A stretch of DNA of 64,000 nt, from NCBI RefSeq assembly GCF_036088315.1, contig NZ_CP107996.1, positions 3,490,501-3,554,500 on the forward strand, read 5' to 3'. Below are positions 55,197-64,000 of this stretch, in pieces (the first letter of the stretch is position 1; each line of letters starts with the position of its first letter). The position numbers and the translations under genes were made by a program. The notes below the pieces were generated by a model. The model searched no databases. It was not told where the DNA came from and saw only the letters and a list, made by a program, of their open reading frames with translations. Origin of the DNA: Streptomyces sp. NBC_00344 (GTDB taxonomy: Bacteria > Actinomycetota > Actinomycetes > Streptomycetales > Streptomycetaceae).

Positions 55197-56009
55197 TCAG
55201 ACCTCGAACAGCCGCTCCAGTACCACCGCGATGCCGTCGTCGTCGTTCGACGCGGTCACCTCGTCCGCGACAGCCTTGAGCTCGGTGTGCGCGTTGGCCA
55301 TCGCCACCCCGTGTGCCGCCCAGCCGAACATCGGTATGTCGTTCGGCATGTCCCCGAAAGCGATGGTGTCCGCGGCGGTGAGCTTCAGCCGGCGCGCGGC
55401 CAGCGAGAGACCGGTCGCCTTGCTCAGCCCCAGGGGCAGGATCTCGACCACGCCAGGGCCGGCCATCACCACGTTCACCAGACTGCCCGCGGACTGCCGT
55501 GCGATCCGGGCGAGTGCGTCATCGCTGAGTTCGGGGTGCTGTATGTACACCTTGTTCAGCGGCGCCGACCACATCTGGGCGGGATCGTCGAGGGACACCA
55601 CCGGAAGCGGGCCCCCCTGCACCTGGTAGCCGGCGCCCACCAGCACCTCGCCGTCCAGACCGTCCCGGCTCGCGGCAAGGGCCAGCGGACCGGCCTCGGC
55701 CTCGATCTTGGCGAGCGCGATACCGGCCAGCTGCCGGTCCAGGGTGACCGAGGTGAGCAGCCGGTGTTCACCCGCGTGGTAGAGCTGCGCACCCTGCCCG
55801 CAGACCGCCAGTCCCTCGTACCCGAGATCGTCGAGGATGTGCCGGGTCCACGGAACGGCCCGCCCGGTCACGACGATGTGCGCGGCGCCCGCCGCGGTGG
55901 CGGCGGCGAGCGCGTCACGGGTGCGCCCGGATACCGAATCGTCCTCGCGCAGCAGTGTTCCGTCGAGATCGGTGGCGATGAGCCGATAGGGCAGGGTGGG
56001 GCGGGGCAC
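55197..56009 (-). CDS. HAD-family (Cof-type) phosphatase, second copy
   Basis: A 270-residue HAD IIB phosphatase: motif I RLIATDLDGTLLREDD (near residue 15), motif II VTGRAVPW, Lys in GLSKATGLSLA and motif IV IAFGDMPNDIPMFGW, ending DDGIAVVLERLFEV. It is downstream of serS on the same strand with 38 bp between, so likely co-transcribed. It resembles the copy at 38.3-39.2 kb. GTG 56009 is the first good start after GGAG; the frame is open further upstream within serS. Confidence 0.88.
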   Translation of the reverse strand: MPRPTLPYRLIATDLDGTLLREDDSVSGRTRDALAAATAAGAAHIVVTGRAVPWTRHILDDLGYEGLAVCGQGAQLYHAGEHRLLTSVTLDRQLAGIALAKIEAEAGPLALAASRDGLDGEVLVGAGYQVQGGPLPVVSLDDPAQMWSAPLNKVYIQHPELSDDALARIARQSAGSLVNVVMAGPGVVEILPLGLSKATGLSLAARRLKLTAADTIAFGDMPNDIPMFGWAAHGVAMANAHTELKAVADEVTASNDDDGIAVVLERLFEV

Positions 56010-56047
56010 TGGGAAACAGACTCCAGACGGTTCGTGCGTGGTGCTGC

Positions 56048-57319
56048 TTACTTCGGTTCGAGGGTTTCGCGTCCCCCGAGGTACGGACGCAGCACCGGCG
56101 GCACCCGGACCGATCCGTCGGCGAGCTGGTGGTTCTCCAGGATCGCCACGATGGTGCGCGGTACGGCGCAGAGCGTGCCGTTCAGCGTCGACAGCGGCTG
56201 CACCTTCTTGCCCTCCCGCATCCGCACCGACAGACGGCGTGCCTGGAACCCGTCGCAGTTCGACGCGGAGGTCAGCTCGCGGTACTTGCCCTGCGTGGGA
56301 ATCCACGCCTCACAGTCGAACTTCCGGGAGGCCGAAGCCCCCAGGTCCCCGGTGGCCACATCGATCACCTGGAAGGGGAGTCCGAGGGAGGTGAGCCACT
56401 GCTTCTCCCAGTCGAGGAGCCGCTGGTGCTCGGCCGCCGCCTCGTCGGGGTGCACGTACGAGAACATCTCGACCTTGTCGAACTGGTGCACCCGGAAGAT
56501 CCCGCGGGTGTCCTTGCCGTACGTACCGGCCTCGCGGCGGAAGCAGGGCGAGAAGCCCGCGTACCGCAGCGGCAGCTGCTCGGCGTCGATGATCTCGTCC
56601 ATGTGGTACGCCGCGAGCGGGACCTCGGACGTGCCGACCAGGTAGTAGTCGTCCTTCTCCAGGTGGTACACGTTCTCGGCCGCCTGGCCCAGGAAGCCGG
56701 TGCCCTCCATGGCGCGCGGGCGGACCAGCGCAGGTGTCAGCATCGGGATGAACCCGGCCTCCGTCGCCTGCGCGATCGCCGCGTTGACCAGCGCGAGCTC
56801 GAGCAGCGCGCCGATCCCCGTCAGGTAGTAGAAGCGGGAGCCCGATACCTTCGCGCCGCGCTCCATGTCGATGGCGCGCAGTGCCTCGCCGAGCTCCAGA
56901 TGGTCCTTGGGCTCGAAGCCCTCGGCCGCGAAGTCGCGGATGGTGCCGTGCGTCTCCAGGACCGTGAAGTCCTCCTCGCCACCGACCGGGACATCGGGGT
57001 GGACCAGATTGCCCAGCTGGAGCAGCAGGCGCTTGGTCTCCTCATCGGCCTCGTTCTGCTCGGCGTCGGCGGCCTTGACGGCTGCCGAGAGCTGTCCGGT
57101 CTTCTTCAGCAGCTCGGCCTTCTCGTCGCCGGTTGCCTTGGGGATCAGCTTTCCGAGCGTCTTCTGCTCGGAGCGGAGTTCGTCGAAGCGGAGGCCGGAG
57201 GACCTGCGCCGCTCGTCGGCGGAGAGCAGGGCGTCGACGAGGGCGACGTCCTCTCCACGGGCGCGCTGGGAGGCGCGAACACGGTCGGGGTCCTCACGAA
57301 GCAGGCGAAGGTCAATCAC
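56048..57319 (-). CDS. serS: Seryl-tRNA synthetase
   Basis: A 423-residue class II synthetase. The N-terminal coiled-coil arm (about residues 30-105, [28 protein letters not shown]) binds the long variable arm of tRNA-Ser; the catalytic domain shows motif 2 in [33 protein letters not shown] and motif 3 near RLSVRMREG...[20 protein letters not shown]. Length is normal. A tRNA-Ser-like gene lies close by, downstream. Confidence 0.97.
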   Translation of the reverse strand: MIDLRLLREDPDRVRASQRARGEDVALVDALLSADERRRSSGLRFDELRSEQKTLGKLIPKATGDEKAELLKKTGQLSAAVKAADAEQNEADEETKRLLLQLGNLVHPDVPVGGEEDFTVLETHGTIRDFAAEGFEPKDHLELGEALRAIDMERGAKVSGSRFYYLTGIGALLELALVNAAIAQATEAGFIPMLTPALVRPRAMEGTGFLGQAAENVYHLEKDDYYLVGTSEVPLAAYHMDEIIDAEQLPLRYAGFSPCFRREAGTYGKDTRGIFRVHQFDKVEMFSYVHPDEAAAEHQRLLDWEKQWLTSLGLPFQVIDVATGDLGASASRKFDCEAWIPTQGKYRELTSASNCDGFQARRLSVRMREGKKVQPLSTLNGTLCAVPRTIVAILENHQLADGSVRVPPVLRPYLGGRETLEPK

Positions 57320-57521
57320 CCCACCAGGCTACCGGTGCCTGGTTCGGCGCCTCGACCCGATATACGCCTGCGTGTCATTTTGTCCGTATTGAGCCGCTAT
57401 ATACAGAATGGTGAATTCTCTGCCGACCACAGTCAATAAAGCACCCACCTCCGCCGGAACGGGGCATTCCGAGTGTTCGGATTGACTCACATCCCGGGCG
57501 GCGCAGGGCACTTGGGTTTTG

Positions 57522-57819
57522 TTATCCACAGGAATCCACAGGCGGGATTAGTTATCCACAGGCTGTGTGGGAGATCTGTGGATGGGTGGGGGGATCGTTC
57601 CGAAAGCCTCACCGGAGGCGCGGGGTCCCCCTTTTAAACCGCGTTCACGCACTCGTTCGGGTGCGAATTACTCGCTCTAAGGGATTGATCAATGGAATTG
57701 AGGTGACACGGAGCTACCTGATGGTCTGTGGACGGAAGTGTCGCCGCTAGGGCGATTTGTCGACCATGCGGCCTTATGCTGTCGACTTGTCCCCAGGCCG
57801 GGAAGTGGCCTGTGGATAA
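57522..57819. promoter_or_regulatory. DnaA-box cluster between serS and pheA
   Basis: Three exact TTATCCACA boxes lie at 57522-57530, 57552-57560 (plus) and 57811-57819 (minus). Near matches are GAATCCACA 57532-57540, CCATCCACA (minus) 57577-57585, CCGTCCACA (minus) 57727-57735 and TTGTCCCCA 57787-57795. The 549-bp gap (57320-57868) has lower GC than its surroundings and no gene I can support. The layout suggests a DnaA-binding locus. Confidence 0.85.
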
Positions 57820-57868
57820 CTGAACCCCTGGCACCGGCGGCGATCGGTACGCCGGTCGGCGGCACCGC

Positions 57869-58804
57869 TCAGACCCGGCCGTCCTGGCTGCGGGTCAGCC
57901 AGTCCGCGGCATCCGCGAACTCGCCGTCCGATGTCCCGGGCCGCTGGGCCCGTCCACCCTGCGCCGTGCCCCCGGCCCGCGGGTAGGAGCCCAGGAACCG
58001 CACCTGGGGGCAGCTCCGCTTCAGTCCCATCAGCGCCTCGCCCACCCGTCGGTCGGCGATATGACCTTCGGCGTCGATGGCGAAGCAGTAGTTGCCGATG
58101 CCCTGACCCGTCGGCCGGGACTGCAGCAGCATCAGGTTCACCCCGCGCACCGCGAACTCCTGGAGGATCTCCAGCAGCGCGCCCGGATGGTCGTCGCGCT
58201 GCCAGACCACCACGGACGTCTTGTCCGCGCCGGTCGGGGCCGCGGGCCGCGCGGGCCTTCCCACCAGGACGAAGCGGGTCTCGGCGTTCTGCGCGTCGTG
58301 GATCTCGGTGATCAGCGGTTCGAGGCCGTAGGTGGCGGCGGCGAACTCGCCGGCGAAGGCCGCGTCGAACCGGCCCTCCTGGACCAGCCGCGCCCCGTCG
58401 GCATTGGAGGCAGCGGACTCCCAGAGAGCTTCGGGGAGGTGGGACCGCAGCCAGTTCCGTACCTGCGGCTGGGCCACCGGATGGCCGGTCACCGTCTTCA
58501 CATCGGAGAGCTGGGTTCCGGGCCGCACCAGAAGCGCGAAGGTGATGGGCAGCAGCACCTCGCGGTAGATCGTCAGGGGCTCGCCGCCCGCGAGTTCGTC
58601 GAGGGTCGCGGTGACGCCGCCCTCCACGGAGTTCTCGATCGGCACCAGCGCGGCGGCGGCCTCCCCGTTCCTCACCGCGTCCAGCGCGGCCGGTACGGAC
58701 ACCATCGGGACGAGCTCCCGGGTGGCGGCCTCGGGCAGGGTGCGCAGGGCGGCCTCGGTGAATGTGCCTTCGGGACCCAGGTAGGTGAAGCGCGTGGCTG
58801 ACAT
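57869..58804 (-). CDS. pheA: Prephenate dehydratase
   Basis: A 311-residue enzyme turning prephenate into phenylpyruvate for phenylalanine synthesis. The catalytic domain starts RFTYLGPEGTFTEAAL and has SVEGGVTATLDEL; the ACT regulatory domain (about residues 195-275) has HPGALLEILQEFAVRGVNLMLLQSRP and binds phenylalanine. Length and domain order are normal for monofunctional actinobacterial PheA. Confidence 0.95.
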   Translation of the reverse strand: MSATRFTYLGPEGTFTEAALRTLPEAATRELVPMVSVPAALDAVRNGEAAAALVPIENSVEGGVTATLDELAGGEPLTIYREVLLPITFALLVRPGTQLSDVKTVTGHPVAQPQVRNWLRSHLPEALWESAASNADGARLVQEGRFDAAFAGEFAAATYGLEPLITEIHDAQNAETRFVLVGRPARPAAPTGADKTSVVVWQRDDHPGALLEILQEFAVRGVNLMLLQSRPTGQGIGNYCFAIDAEGHIADRRVGEALMGLKRSCPQVRFLGSYPRAGGTAQGGRAQRPGTSDGEFADAADWLTRSQDGRV

Positions 58805-58885
58805 ACGGTCACCCTAATGCGCGGCATGCCCCGGTCCCGGGCGTCCCGGGAAGGGCCGGCGGGGGACGGCGTGGGCCCGCACGGC

Positions 58886-60148
58886 TCAGGAGCCCTCCAG
58901 CAGGTGCTGTCCCACGTACTCCCCGGGTCCCGGCGCCCCGGGTACGGCGAAGAGGCCGCTGCCCTCGTGGCGCAGGAACGGGGAGAGCGCGTCGCCCCGG
59001 TCCAGCTTCCGCTGCACCGGTACGAAGCCGCGGAGCGGGTCCGCCTGCCAGCAGACGAAGAGCAGTCCGGCGTTCGGTGCGCCGTCGGCATCCATGCCGT
59101 CGTGGTACGAGAATCCACGCCGCAGCATCGCTGCGCCGCCGTTCTGTTCGGGGGCCGAGATCCGGGCATGGGCGTTGTCGGGGATCACGAACCTTCCGCC
59201 GGGGCCGGCCTTGTCGAGGTCCATCGGGGTGGTCTCGGTGCCCCCGGTGAGCGGCGCGCCGTCCTTCTTGCGCCGCCCGATGACCTTCTCCTGCTCGGCG
59301 ACCGGGATCTTCTCCCAGTCGTCGAGGAGCATCCGGATGCGGCGCACGACCGCGTAGGAGCCGCCGGCCATCCAGTGCGGCTGGGCTGCGGCGCCCCTGC
59401 CGGCGCCCGGCGGGACGAAGATCCGCTGTCCGAAGTCGTCATCGGACGGCTTGGGGTTGCCCGTGCCGTCGATCTGTCCCATCAGATTGCGGACGGTCCT
59501 GGGGGACGAGGTCGCTCCCGGTGAACGGTTGAAGCCGGTCATCTGCCAGCGCATCCGCGCCGCCGGGCCCGCGTCGTTCTGAAGGGTGCGCAGCGCGTGA
59601 AAGGCGACCAGCGGGTCGTTCGCCCCGATCTGGATCCACAGGTCGCCGTTGCTGCGCCCGGGGTCCAGATGATCGGAGGAGAAGTCGGGCAGCGGATCGA
59701 GCTGGGTCGGGCGCCGGTCGGCCAGGCCTGTCCGGCCGAAGAAGGAGTGTCCGAAGCCGATGGTGATGGTGAGGGACGAGGGGCCCGCGTCGAGTGCGAT
59801 GCCGGTGTCGTCCACGCCCGGCTCTCCTGCCATCAGCAGGTGTGCGCTCGCCGACCAGCGCCGCAGGAGCGCGGCGGCTCCGGTACGGCCAGCGCCGGCC
59901 GTCAGATCGAAGGCGACGAGATGACCGGTGGACTGTGCCGGTGTGGTGATGCCCGCCTGAGGGGTGGCGGTGGCGCCCCCGGCGCTGCGGAAGGGCACTT
60001 CGGTCGCGCCGACGGTCGTGAGGGCGGTGGCCGGGTCCGCCTCGGTGGCTGCGTGCGCGGCGGCGCCGCCCGCGGCTCCCGCGACGAGACCGCCGGCTCC
60101 GACGGCGCCGGCGGTGGCGATCAGACGCCTCCTGGAGATGTCGTTCAT
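58886..60148 (-). CDS. efeB: Tat-exported DyP-type heme peroxidase (EfeB-like)
   Basis: A 420-residue protein with a twin-arginine signal (MNDISRRRLIATAGAVGAGG) and a DyP peroxidase core: GFGHSFFGRTGL near the first heme contacts, NLMGQIDGTGNPK (the GxxDG motif with catalytic Asp) and SYAVVRRIRMLLDDW near the proximal His. It would act outside the membrane. In Streptomyces it accompanies copper and heme handling genes; here it starts six bases after the copCD stop, so it is the last gene of the copper operon. Confidence 0.9.
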   Translation of the reverse strand: MNDISRRRLIATAGAVGAGGLVAGAAGGAAAHAATEADPATALTTVGATEVPFRSAGGATATPQAGITTPAQSTGHLVAFDLTAGAGRTGAAALLRRWSASAHLLMAGEPGVDDTGIALDAGPSSLTITIGFGHSFFGRTGLADRRPTQLDPLPDFSSDHLDPGRSNGDLWIQIGANDPLVAFHALRTLQNDAGPAARMRWQMTGFNRSPGATSSPRTVRNLMGQIDGTGNPKPSDDDFGQRIFVPPGAGRGAAAQPHWMAGGSYAVVRRIRMLLDDWEKIPVAEQEKVIGRRKKDGAPLTGGTETTPMDLDKAGPGGRFVIPDNAHARISAPEQNGGAAMLRRGFSYHDGMDADGAPNAGLLFVCWQADPLRGFVPVQRKLDRGDALSPFLRHEGSGLFAVPGAPGPGEYVGQHLLEGS

Positions 60149-60154
60149 TGCTGC

Positions 60155-62065
60155 TCAGCCGATCTTCACGGTCTTGTTCACCGTGGTCTCGTCGATGTCG
60201 GAGGTCCGGACGGTCACTGCGACGTCCCAGCTGCCCGCCATCGGGATCTGGACGCCGGTCGCTCCCCAGTGTCCGGTGAAGAGGTGGTCGGGGACGACGG
60301 GCAGCGGCCCGATCTTCCTGGCCTTGAGGGTGAGGGCGAGCTTGACCTCGGGGACGTCGTACGGCTTGCCTGCCGGGTCGTTCACAAAGAGGTGCAGGTC
60401 GTTGCTGCCGCTGCGGCCCGGGGTGAGCTGGAGCCCGATGGTTCCCTTGCCCTTGGGGCCGCCGGTGTTGAAGGGGAGAGAGATGTTCACCGGGCCGGAC
60501 TGCGCCGTGGCCGCGGCCGAGGTGGCCCGGCCTGCTTCCTCTTCCGTTCTGCCCGGTTCCGTCGTGGTGAGGACGGTCGTCACGGCGAGCAGCACCACGG
60601 CCACCCCGGCCTCTGCGAGCACCGACTTGCGTAGTCCGGTGCGCTGCGGATCGGCGTCGCGGATCCGCTTCTCGCGGACCACGGACCTGGCGGCCTGCTG
60701 GCGGGCCAGCTGTGCGGCGCGCCGGGGGTCCGCGTCCGCGGGCACGGTCACCGGCTCGTGGCGTGCGGCCTGCTCCGCCGCATCCTCCACGGCGCTCACG
60801 GTGTTCTCCGTCGCCGGGGTCCGGGACAGCCGAGCCGTCCAGCGCCGGGAGAAGAACGCGATGCAGATCACCACGGCGACCAGCCCGACCTTCACCATGA
60901 GCAGCTGTCCGTAGCCGGTACCGAAGAGTGCCGACCAGGATCCAACCTGCCGCCAGGACTGATAGACGCCGGTGGCCACGAGCGTGCAGACCGCTCCGAA
61001 GGCGATCCGCGAGAAGCGCTGTACAGCGGCGGTTTCGATGGCCGGTACGCGGAAGAGGGCAACCAGCAGTGCGGTGAGTCCGCCGAGCCAGACGGCGACG
61101 GCGAGCAGATGAACGACGTCGACGGGCATGGCGATGCCGGGCTGGACGCCGACCGAAGCATGCTCGGTGAGTGCCCAGGTGGCTGCGATGCCCGCGGCGA
61201 CCACCGCGCCGCCCACGGCCAGGCCGAAGGTGAGGTCCTTCTTCTCCTTGGGGTCTTCCCGCTTGGCGTACGCCCCGAAGAGAACGGCGACGAAGAGCGC
61301 GGACGCGCCGAGCAGCAGCAGCCGGGAGATGAGGGAGGCACCGGGTTTCGTCTGCAGGACCGTTCGGAGCGCGCCGAGGTCGAAGACGTCGGCGACGTGC
61401 CCCGTTCCGGTGTAGGGGGCCCTGAGCAGAAGCAGCGCCAGGGTGGCCGCGGTCAGCGTGAGCCAGCCGCGTACGACGAGTTTCTGCAGGGGCTGCGCGC
61501 TCGCACCGCGCTGCCAGCAGGCCAGGATGAACGCGGCACCGCCGACCAGCACGATGAATCCGGCGTAGGCGGCGTAGCGCGCGGTGCCGTAGAGAACCCC
61601 GACGAGGCCGCCCCCGACGTTCTCCCCGGTGGGTGAGACGGAGGTCTTGGAGGGGGCGCCGATGGAGAAGGTGAAGGCACCGGACACCGGGTGGCTGTCG
61701 GCCGAGATGGCCTGCCAGGCGACGGTGTAGGTGCCGTTGGCGAGGCCGGAGCGCAGATCGACGCCGTAGGTGACGGTCTTTCCCTTGGACAGATCGCGCA
61801 GCCGGGCGGTGTCCGCCCGTTTTCCGTTGGGGTCCAGTACGCGGATGGACTGGTCGTCCATGGCGACCTGTTCGGAGAAGGTGAGGGAGACGTCGTCGGG
61901 GGCCTGGGCGACCACCGCCCCGTCACTCGGGTTGCTTCCGAGCAGCGCTGCGTGCGCGGAAGCGGGGGCGGCCGCGGCGAACAGCACGCCGAGGAGCGCC
62001 GCCGCCACGAGGAGCAGGCGCGCGAGTGGAAGACCGGAGCGGGGCGGAGCGGTGGTCGCCGTCAT
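60155..62065 (-). CDS. copCD: CopC-CopD fusion with C-terminal YtkA/FixH-like domain
   Basis: A 636-residue protein with signal peptide (ASAHAALLGSNPSDG ends the cleavage region, His being a copper ligand of CopC), CopC domain (about 35-135) with SLTFSEQVAMDD and PVSGAFTFSIG, CopD membrane domain of about eight helices (about 165-475) and a C-terminal soluble domain (about 515-636) with PGRSGSNDLHLFVND and GPLPVVPDHLFTGHWG, resembling YtkA-like domains. Together they would bind and carry copper across the membrane. ATG 62065. Confidence 0.92.
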   Translation of the reverse strand: MTATTAPPRSGLPLARLLLVAAALLGVLFAAAAPASAHAALLGSNPSDGAVVAQAPDDVSLTFSEQVAMDDQSIRVLDPNGKRADTARLRDLSKGKTVTYGVDLRSGLANGTYTVAWQAISADSHPVSGAFTFSIGAPSKTSVSPTGENVGGGLVGVLYGTARYAAYAGFIVLVGGAAFILACWQRGASAQPLQKLVVRGWLTLTAATLALLLLRAPYTGTGHVADVFDLGALRTVLQTKPGASLISRLLLLGASALFVAVLFGAYAKREDPKEKKDLTFGLAVGGAVVAAGIAATWALTEHASVGVQPGIAMPVDVVHLLAVAVWLGGLTALLVALFRVPAIETAAVQRFSRIAFGAVCTLVATGVYQSWRQVGSWSALFGTGYGQLLMVKVGLVAVVICIAFFSRRWTARLSRTPATENTVSAVEDAAEQAARHEPVTVPADADPRRAAQLARQQAARSVVREKRIRDADPQRTGLRKSVLAEAGVAVVLLAVTTVLTTTEPGRTEEEAGRATSAAATAQSGPVNISLPFNTGGPKGKGTIGLQLTPGRSGSNDLHLFVNDPAGKPYDVPEVKLALTLKARKIGPLPVVPDHLFTGHWGATGVQIPMAGSWDVAVTVRTSDIDETTVNKTVKIG

Positions 62066-62079
62066 GGTGTGTCAGTCCC

Positions 62080-62556
62080 TCATCGCTGCTTCGGGTTGTA
62101 GGTGGGCTCCTTGACGGGAAGTTCCGCCTTGATCGTGCCGCCCTTCTCGAAGTGCAGTTGCACGGCTACCTGCTCGCCGCGCTCGGGCTGCTTCTTGAGG
62201 TTCATGAACATGAGGTGGTTTCCACCGCGTTCCAGGTCCAGTTCGCCGTGGGCGGGGACCGGCAGGGACGTGACCTCCCGCATCCGCTGGTTCCGGGTGG
62301 TGTGGAGGGTGATGTCGTCGGAGAGCCCGCTGGTGACGGAGGTGAGCCTGTCCGCCGTGGAGCCGGTGTTGGCCACGGTGACGAAGCCGGCCGCCATGCC
62401 GCTGCCGCCGACGGGTTCGGGCATGAAGGACTCGGTGACCTTCAGCTCGGACCCGTTGCCGGCGGATGTGGAGCCGCCGTCCGACGAGCACCCGGCCAGA
62501 GCCAGGGCCGTGGCGGCGGCTATCGCGGAGGTGACCGTGGCGATGCGGCGCCTCAC
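62080..62556 (-). CDS. Periplasmic copper chaperone PCuAC-like lipoprotein
   Basis: A 158-residue lipoprotein. The signal ends at a lipobox (LALAGC), and the mature part is a single PCuAC-type domain with LHTTRNQRMREV and a later GGNHLMFMNLK, giving the His/Met copper ligands. It supplies Cu(I) to the CuA site of cytochrome oxidase. The GTG at 62556 overlaps the sco1 stop by four bases (GTGA) and has AGGGGGAGAA upstream. Confidence 0.92.
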   Translation of the reverse strand: MRRRIATVTSAIAAATALALAGCSSDGGSTSAGNGSELKVTESFMPEPVGGSGMAAGFVTVANTGSTADRLTSVTSGLSDDITLHTTRNQRMREVTSLPVPAHGELDLERGGNHLMFMNLKKQPERGEQVAVQLHFEKGGTIKAELPVKEPTYNPKQR

Positions 62557-63218
62557 GGATTCTCCCCCTTGATGATCTTGGGGAGGTCCTTGGTGTAGTC
62601 CTGTGCCGTGGCGTCCTCGCCGTAGAGCAGATAGCCCTTGTCGGTCTTCGGTGAGAAGGCGATGACCTGCGCCCCGTGCATCGAGACGATCGAGCCGTCC
62701 TTCTCCTTCTCGGTCGGGGAGATGCCGATGCCGATCGAGCGGGCACCGGCCTGGATCGCCGGGAAGCGGCCGGTGAGACCGATGAAGGACGGGTCCTGGG
62801 ACTTCAGCCATGTGCCGAGTTCGGACGGGGTGTCACGGGCGGGGTCGGTGGTGACGAAGACGACCTGCAGCTTGTCCTGTTCGGCCTTGGGCAGCGCCTT
62901 CTTGGCGACGGCGATATTGCCCATGGTCAGCGGGCAGACATCGGGGCAGTGGGTGTACCCGAAATAGATCAGGGTGGGCTTGCCCTTGGTCCGCTCGCGG
63001 AAGTCGAACTTCTTCCCGTGGGTGTCGGTGAGGACGAAGTCAGGCTTGATGAAGGGGGTGTCGAGTACAGTCGCGGCCCGTGTCTTGGCCGGGGCCGAGA
63101 CGTCGGCGACCGGGCTCTTGTCCGAACTGCCGCCGTCGGTGCCGCAGGCCGCGAGGGAGAAGGCGGCCGCCACCGCGAGGGCGGCGGCCGTCAGGGACTT
63201 CTGGTACGTGCTGTGCAT
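62553..63218 (-). CDS. SCO1/SenC-family copper metallochaperone lipoprotein
   Basis: A 221-residue thioredoxin-fold protein. The lipobox LAAC places Cys25 at the mature N-terminus. The copper motif is GYTHCPDVCPLTMGN (Cys91, Cys95), and a later VSMHGAQVIAF holds the His ligand. It works with PCuAC to build CuA of cytochrome c oxidase. Overlaps the PCuAC gene. Confidence 0.95.
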   Translation of the reverse strand: MHSTYQKSLTAAALAVAAAFSLAACGTDGGSSDKSPVADVSAPAKTRAATVLDTPFIKPDFVLTDTHGKKFDFRERTKGKPTLIYFGYTHCPDVCPLTMGNIAVAKKALPKAEQDKLQVVFVTTDPARDTPSELGTWLKSQDPSFIGLTGRFPAIQAGARSIGIGISPTEKEKDGSIVSMHGAQVIAFSPKTDKGYLLYGEDATAQDYTKDLPKIIKGENP

Positions 63219-63263
63219 GGAGGAGTGTCCCGGTTGCTGTGATGGGGTCGGTGGTGCGCGCCG

Positions 63264-64000
63264 TCAGGCCGCGCGGCGCCGTCCGGCGAGGAGGCCGAAG
63301 GCCACGCCCGCGATGCCGATGACGATGCCCGCGATGCCGAGGATCCGGGCGGTGCTGTCGCTGTCGGACGAGGAGGCGGTGTCCTTCTTGTCCGCGCTGC
63401 TCGCGGTGGCGGCGTCCTTGCCCGACGCGGCGGTGTCCGATGCGGCGCTCGCGTCGCCCTCCTCGTCCTGCGCGGCGCTGAGCTTGAGAACCGGCGCCGG
63501 GTTCTCCGGCTCGTCGGCGCCCGGCTTCTGCTCCTCGATCCAGCGCACTACCTCCTTGTTGGAGTAGGTCTGCAGTGCCTTGAAGGTCAGCTGGTCGGCA
63601 TCGGTGGGCAGTTGGCCGACGGAGAGCGGGAACCGCTGGAACTGGCCGGGCTCGATCGTGCCGCCGGTCCACGTGACCTTGGAGACCGCCTCGTCGATCT
63701 GCTTGCCGTGGACGGTCAGCGGCTTGGCGAGCTTGGTCTTTGTGATCTTGATGTGCCAGCCGGGCACGGGCTCCGCCGACACCGACGCGAGCGGGTGGTC
63801 GGTCGGCATGCTGACTTCGAGCTTCGTGGTCGACGCGTTGTCGCGCTCATTGGGGACCTTGAAGGCGATGGTGGCGTAGCCCCCCTTGGCGGCCGCGCCG
63901 TCCGGCTGGACGACGACATGCGCGAACGCGGTGCCGGAGACCAGCAGGACGGTGGTCGCTGCGACGCCGCCGACAACAGCGAAACGACGGGTGATGCTCA
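63264..64000 (-). CDS. YcnI-like (DUF1775) copper-associated protein, start codon cut by one base
   Basis: The reading frame runs from the window end down to a TGA at 63264-63266. The first codon is missing its first base (the window ends inside it); the next codons give a signal peptide followed by HVVVQPDGAAAKGGYATIAFKV, the DUF1775 opening whose N-terminal His binds copper. A low-complexity Ser/Ala/Asp linker follows and a C-terminal membrane helix with basic tail (LLAGRRRAA) anchors it outside. It is the first gene of the copper operon read leftward. Confidence 0.9.
   Translation of the reverse strand, partial: SITRRFAVVGGVAATTVLLVSGTAFAHVVVQPDGAAAKGGYATIAFKVPNERDNASTTKLEVSMPTDHPLASVSAEPVPGWHIKITKTKLAKPLTVHGKQIDEAVSKVTWTGGTIEPGQFQRFPLSVGQLPTDADQLTFKALQTYSNKEVVRWIEEQKPGADEPENPAPVLKLSAAQDEEGDASAASDTAASGKDAATASSADKKDTASSSDSDSTARILGIAGIVIGIAGVAFGLLAGRRRAA

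Overview
The window is chromosomal DNA of a Streptomyces or very close relative. The support is direct: very high GC with strong third-position GC bias, ssgA (a family limited to sporulating actinomycetes), a femX-type lipid II branch transferase, a fused cydDC gene, class II tRNA-Ser and serS close together, and exact Streptomyces-type parS sites (GTTTCACGTGAAAC) and DnaA boxes. As far as I remember it, gene order follows the region around SCO3901-SCO3965 of S. coelicolor, which lies near oriC. I see no prophage, integrative element, CRISPR array or biosynthetic cluster.

Layout. 1-4.5 kb: cell-wall and membrane genes (tail of a penicillin-binding protein, GT87 glycosyltransferase, alanine-racemase-like protein, FemX). 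4.7-6.4 kb: the rpsF-ssb-rpsR-rplI operon, closed by a strong hairpin and followed by a parS site and a MATE exporter. 8.1-9.85 kb: a DnaA-box cluster, then the replicative helicase gene dnaB, then a 372-bp element with 15-bp perfect terminal inverted repeats. 10.4-20.5 kb: mixed housekeeping genes (degenerate IMPase-like protein, serine hydrolase, AlkZ-like protein, GNATs, HAD, Nudix, LysR, a gamma-lyase, small membrane proteins) with a second parS. 20.6-21.9 kb: a frameshifted ssgR pseudogene beside intact ssgA. 21.9-28.6 kb: YibE/F protein, TPP riboswitch with thiC, a two-TM protein, a metallophosphoesterase and a LacI regulator. 29-38 kb: hisC, then cydA-cydB-cydDC with a Rex operator and a third parS that contains the cydDC start codon, then a GAF sensor kinase. 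38-45 kb: HAD phosphatase, an HSP90-family gene overlapping a large TPR-protein gene, an F420-type oxidoreductase and kptA. 46-51 kb: a second DnaA-box cluster, a MerR regulator and a tightly overlapped operon (M24 peptidase-like, EphD-like hydrolase/reductase fusion, PF10118-type hydrolase). 51-54.8 kb: a four-gene overlapping ABC exporter operon ending in two large perfect palindromes. 55-58.8 kb: an unusual tRNA-Ser-like gene, a HAD phosphatase, serS, a third and densest DnaA-box cluster, and pheA. 58.9-64 kb: a copper operon read leftward (ycnI, sco1, PCuAC, copCD, efeB); ycnI lacks only its first base at the window edge.

The recurring themes are chromosome replication and segregation signals (three parS sites and three DnaA-box clusters scattered among ordinary genes), respiratory copper and oxygen adaptation (cyd genes with Rex; Sco1/PCuAC/CopCD/EfeB), and sporulation control in which the ssgA activator gene has decayed. 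All functions are inferred from sequence reading; no database search was run.
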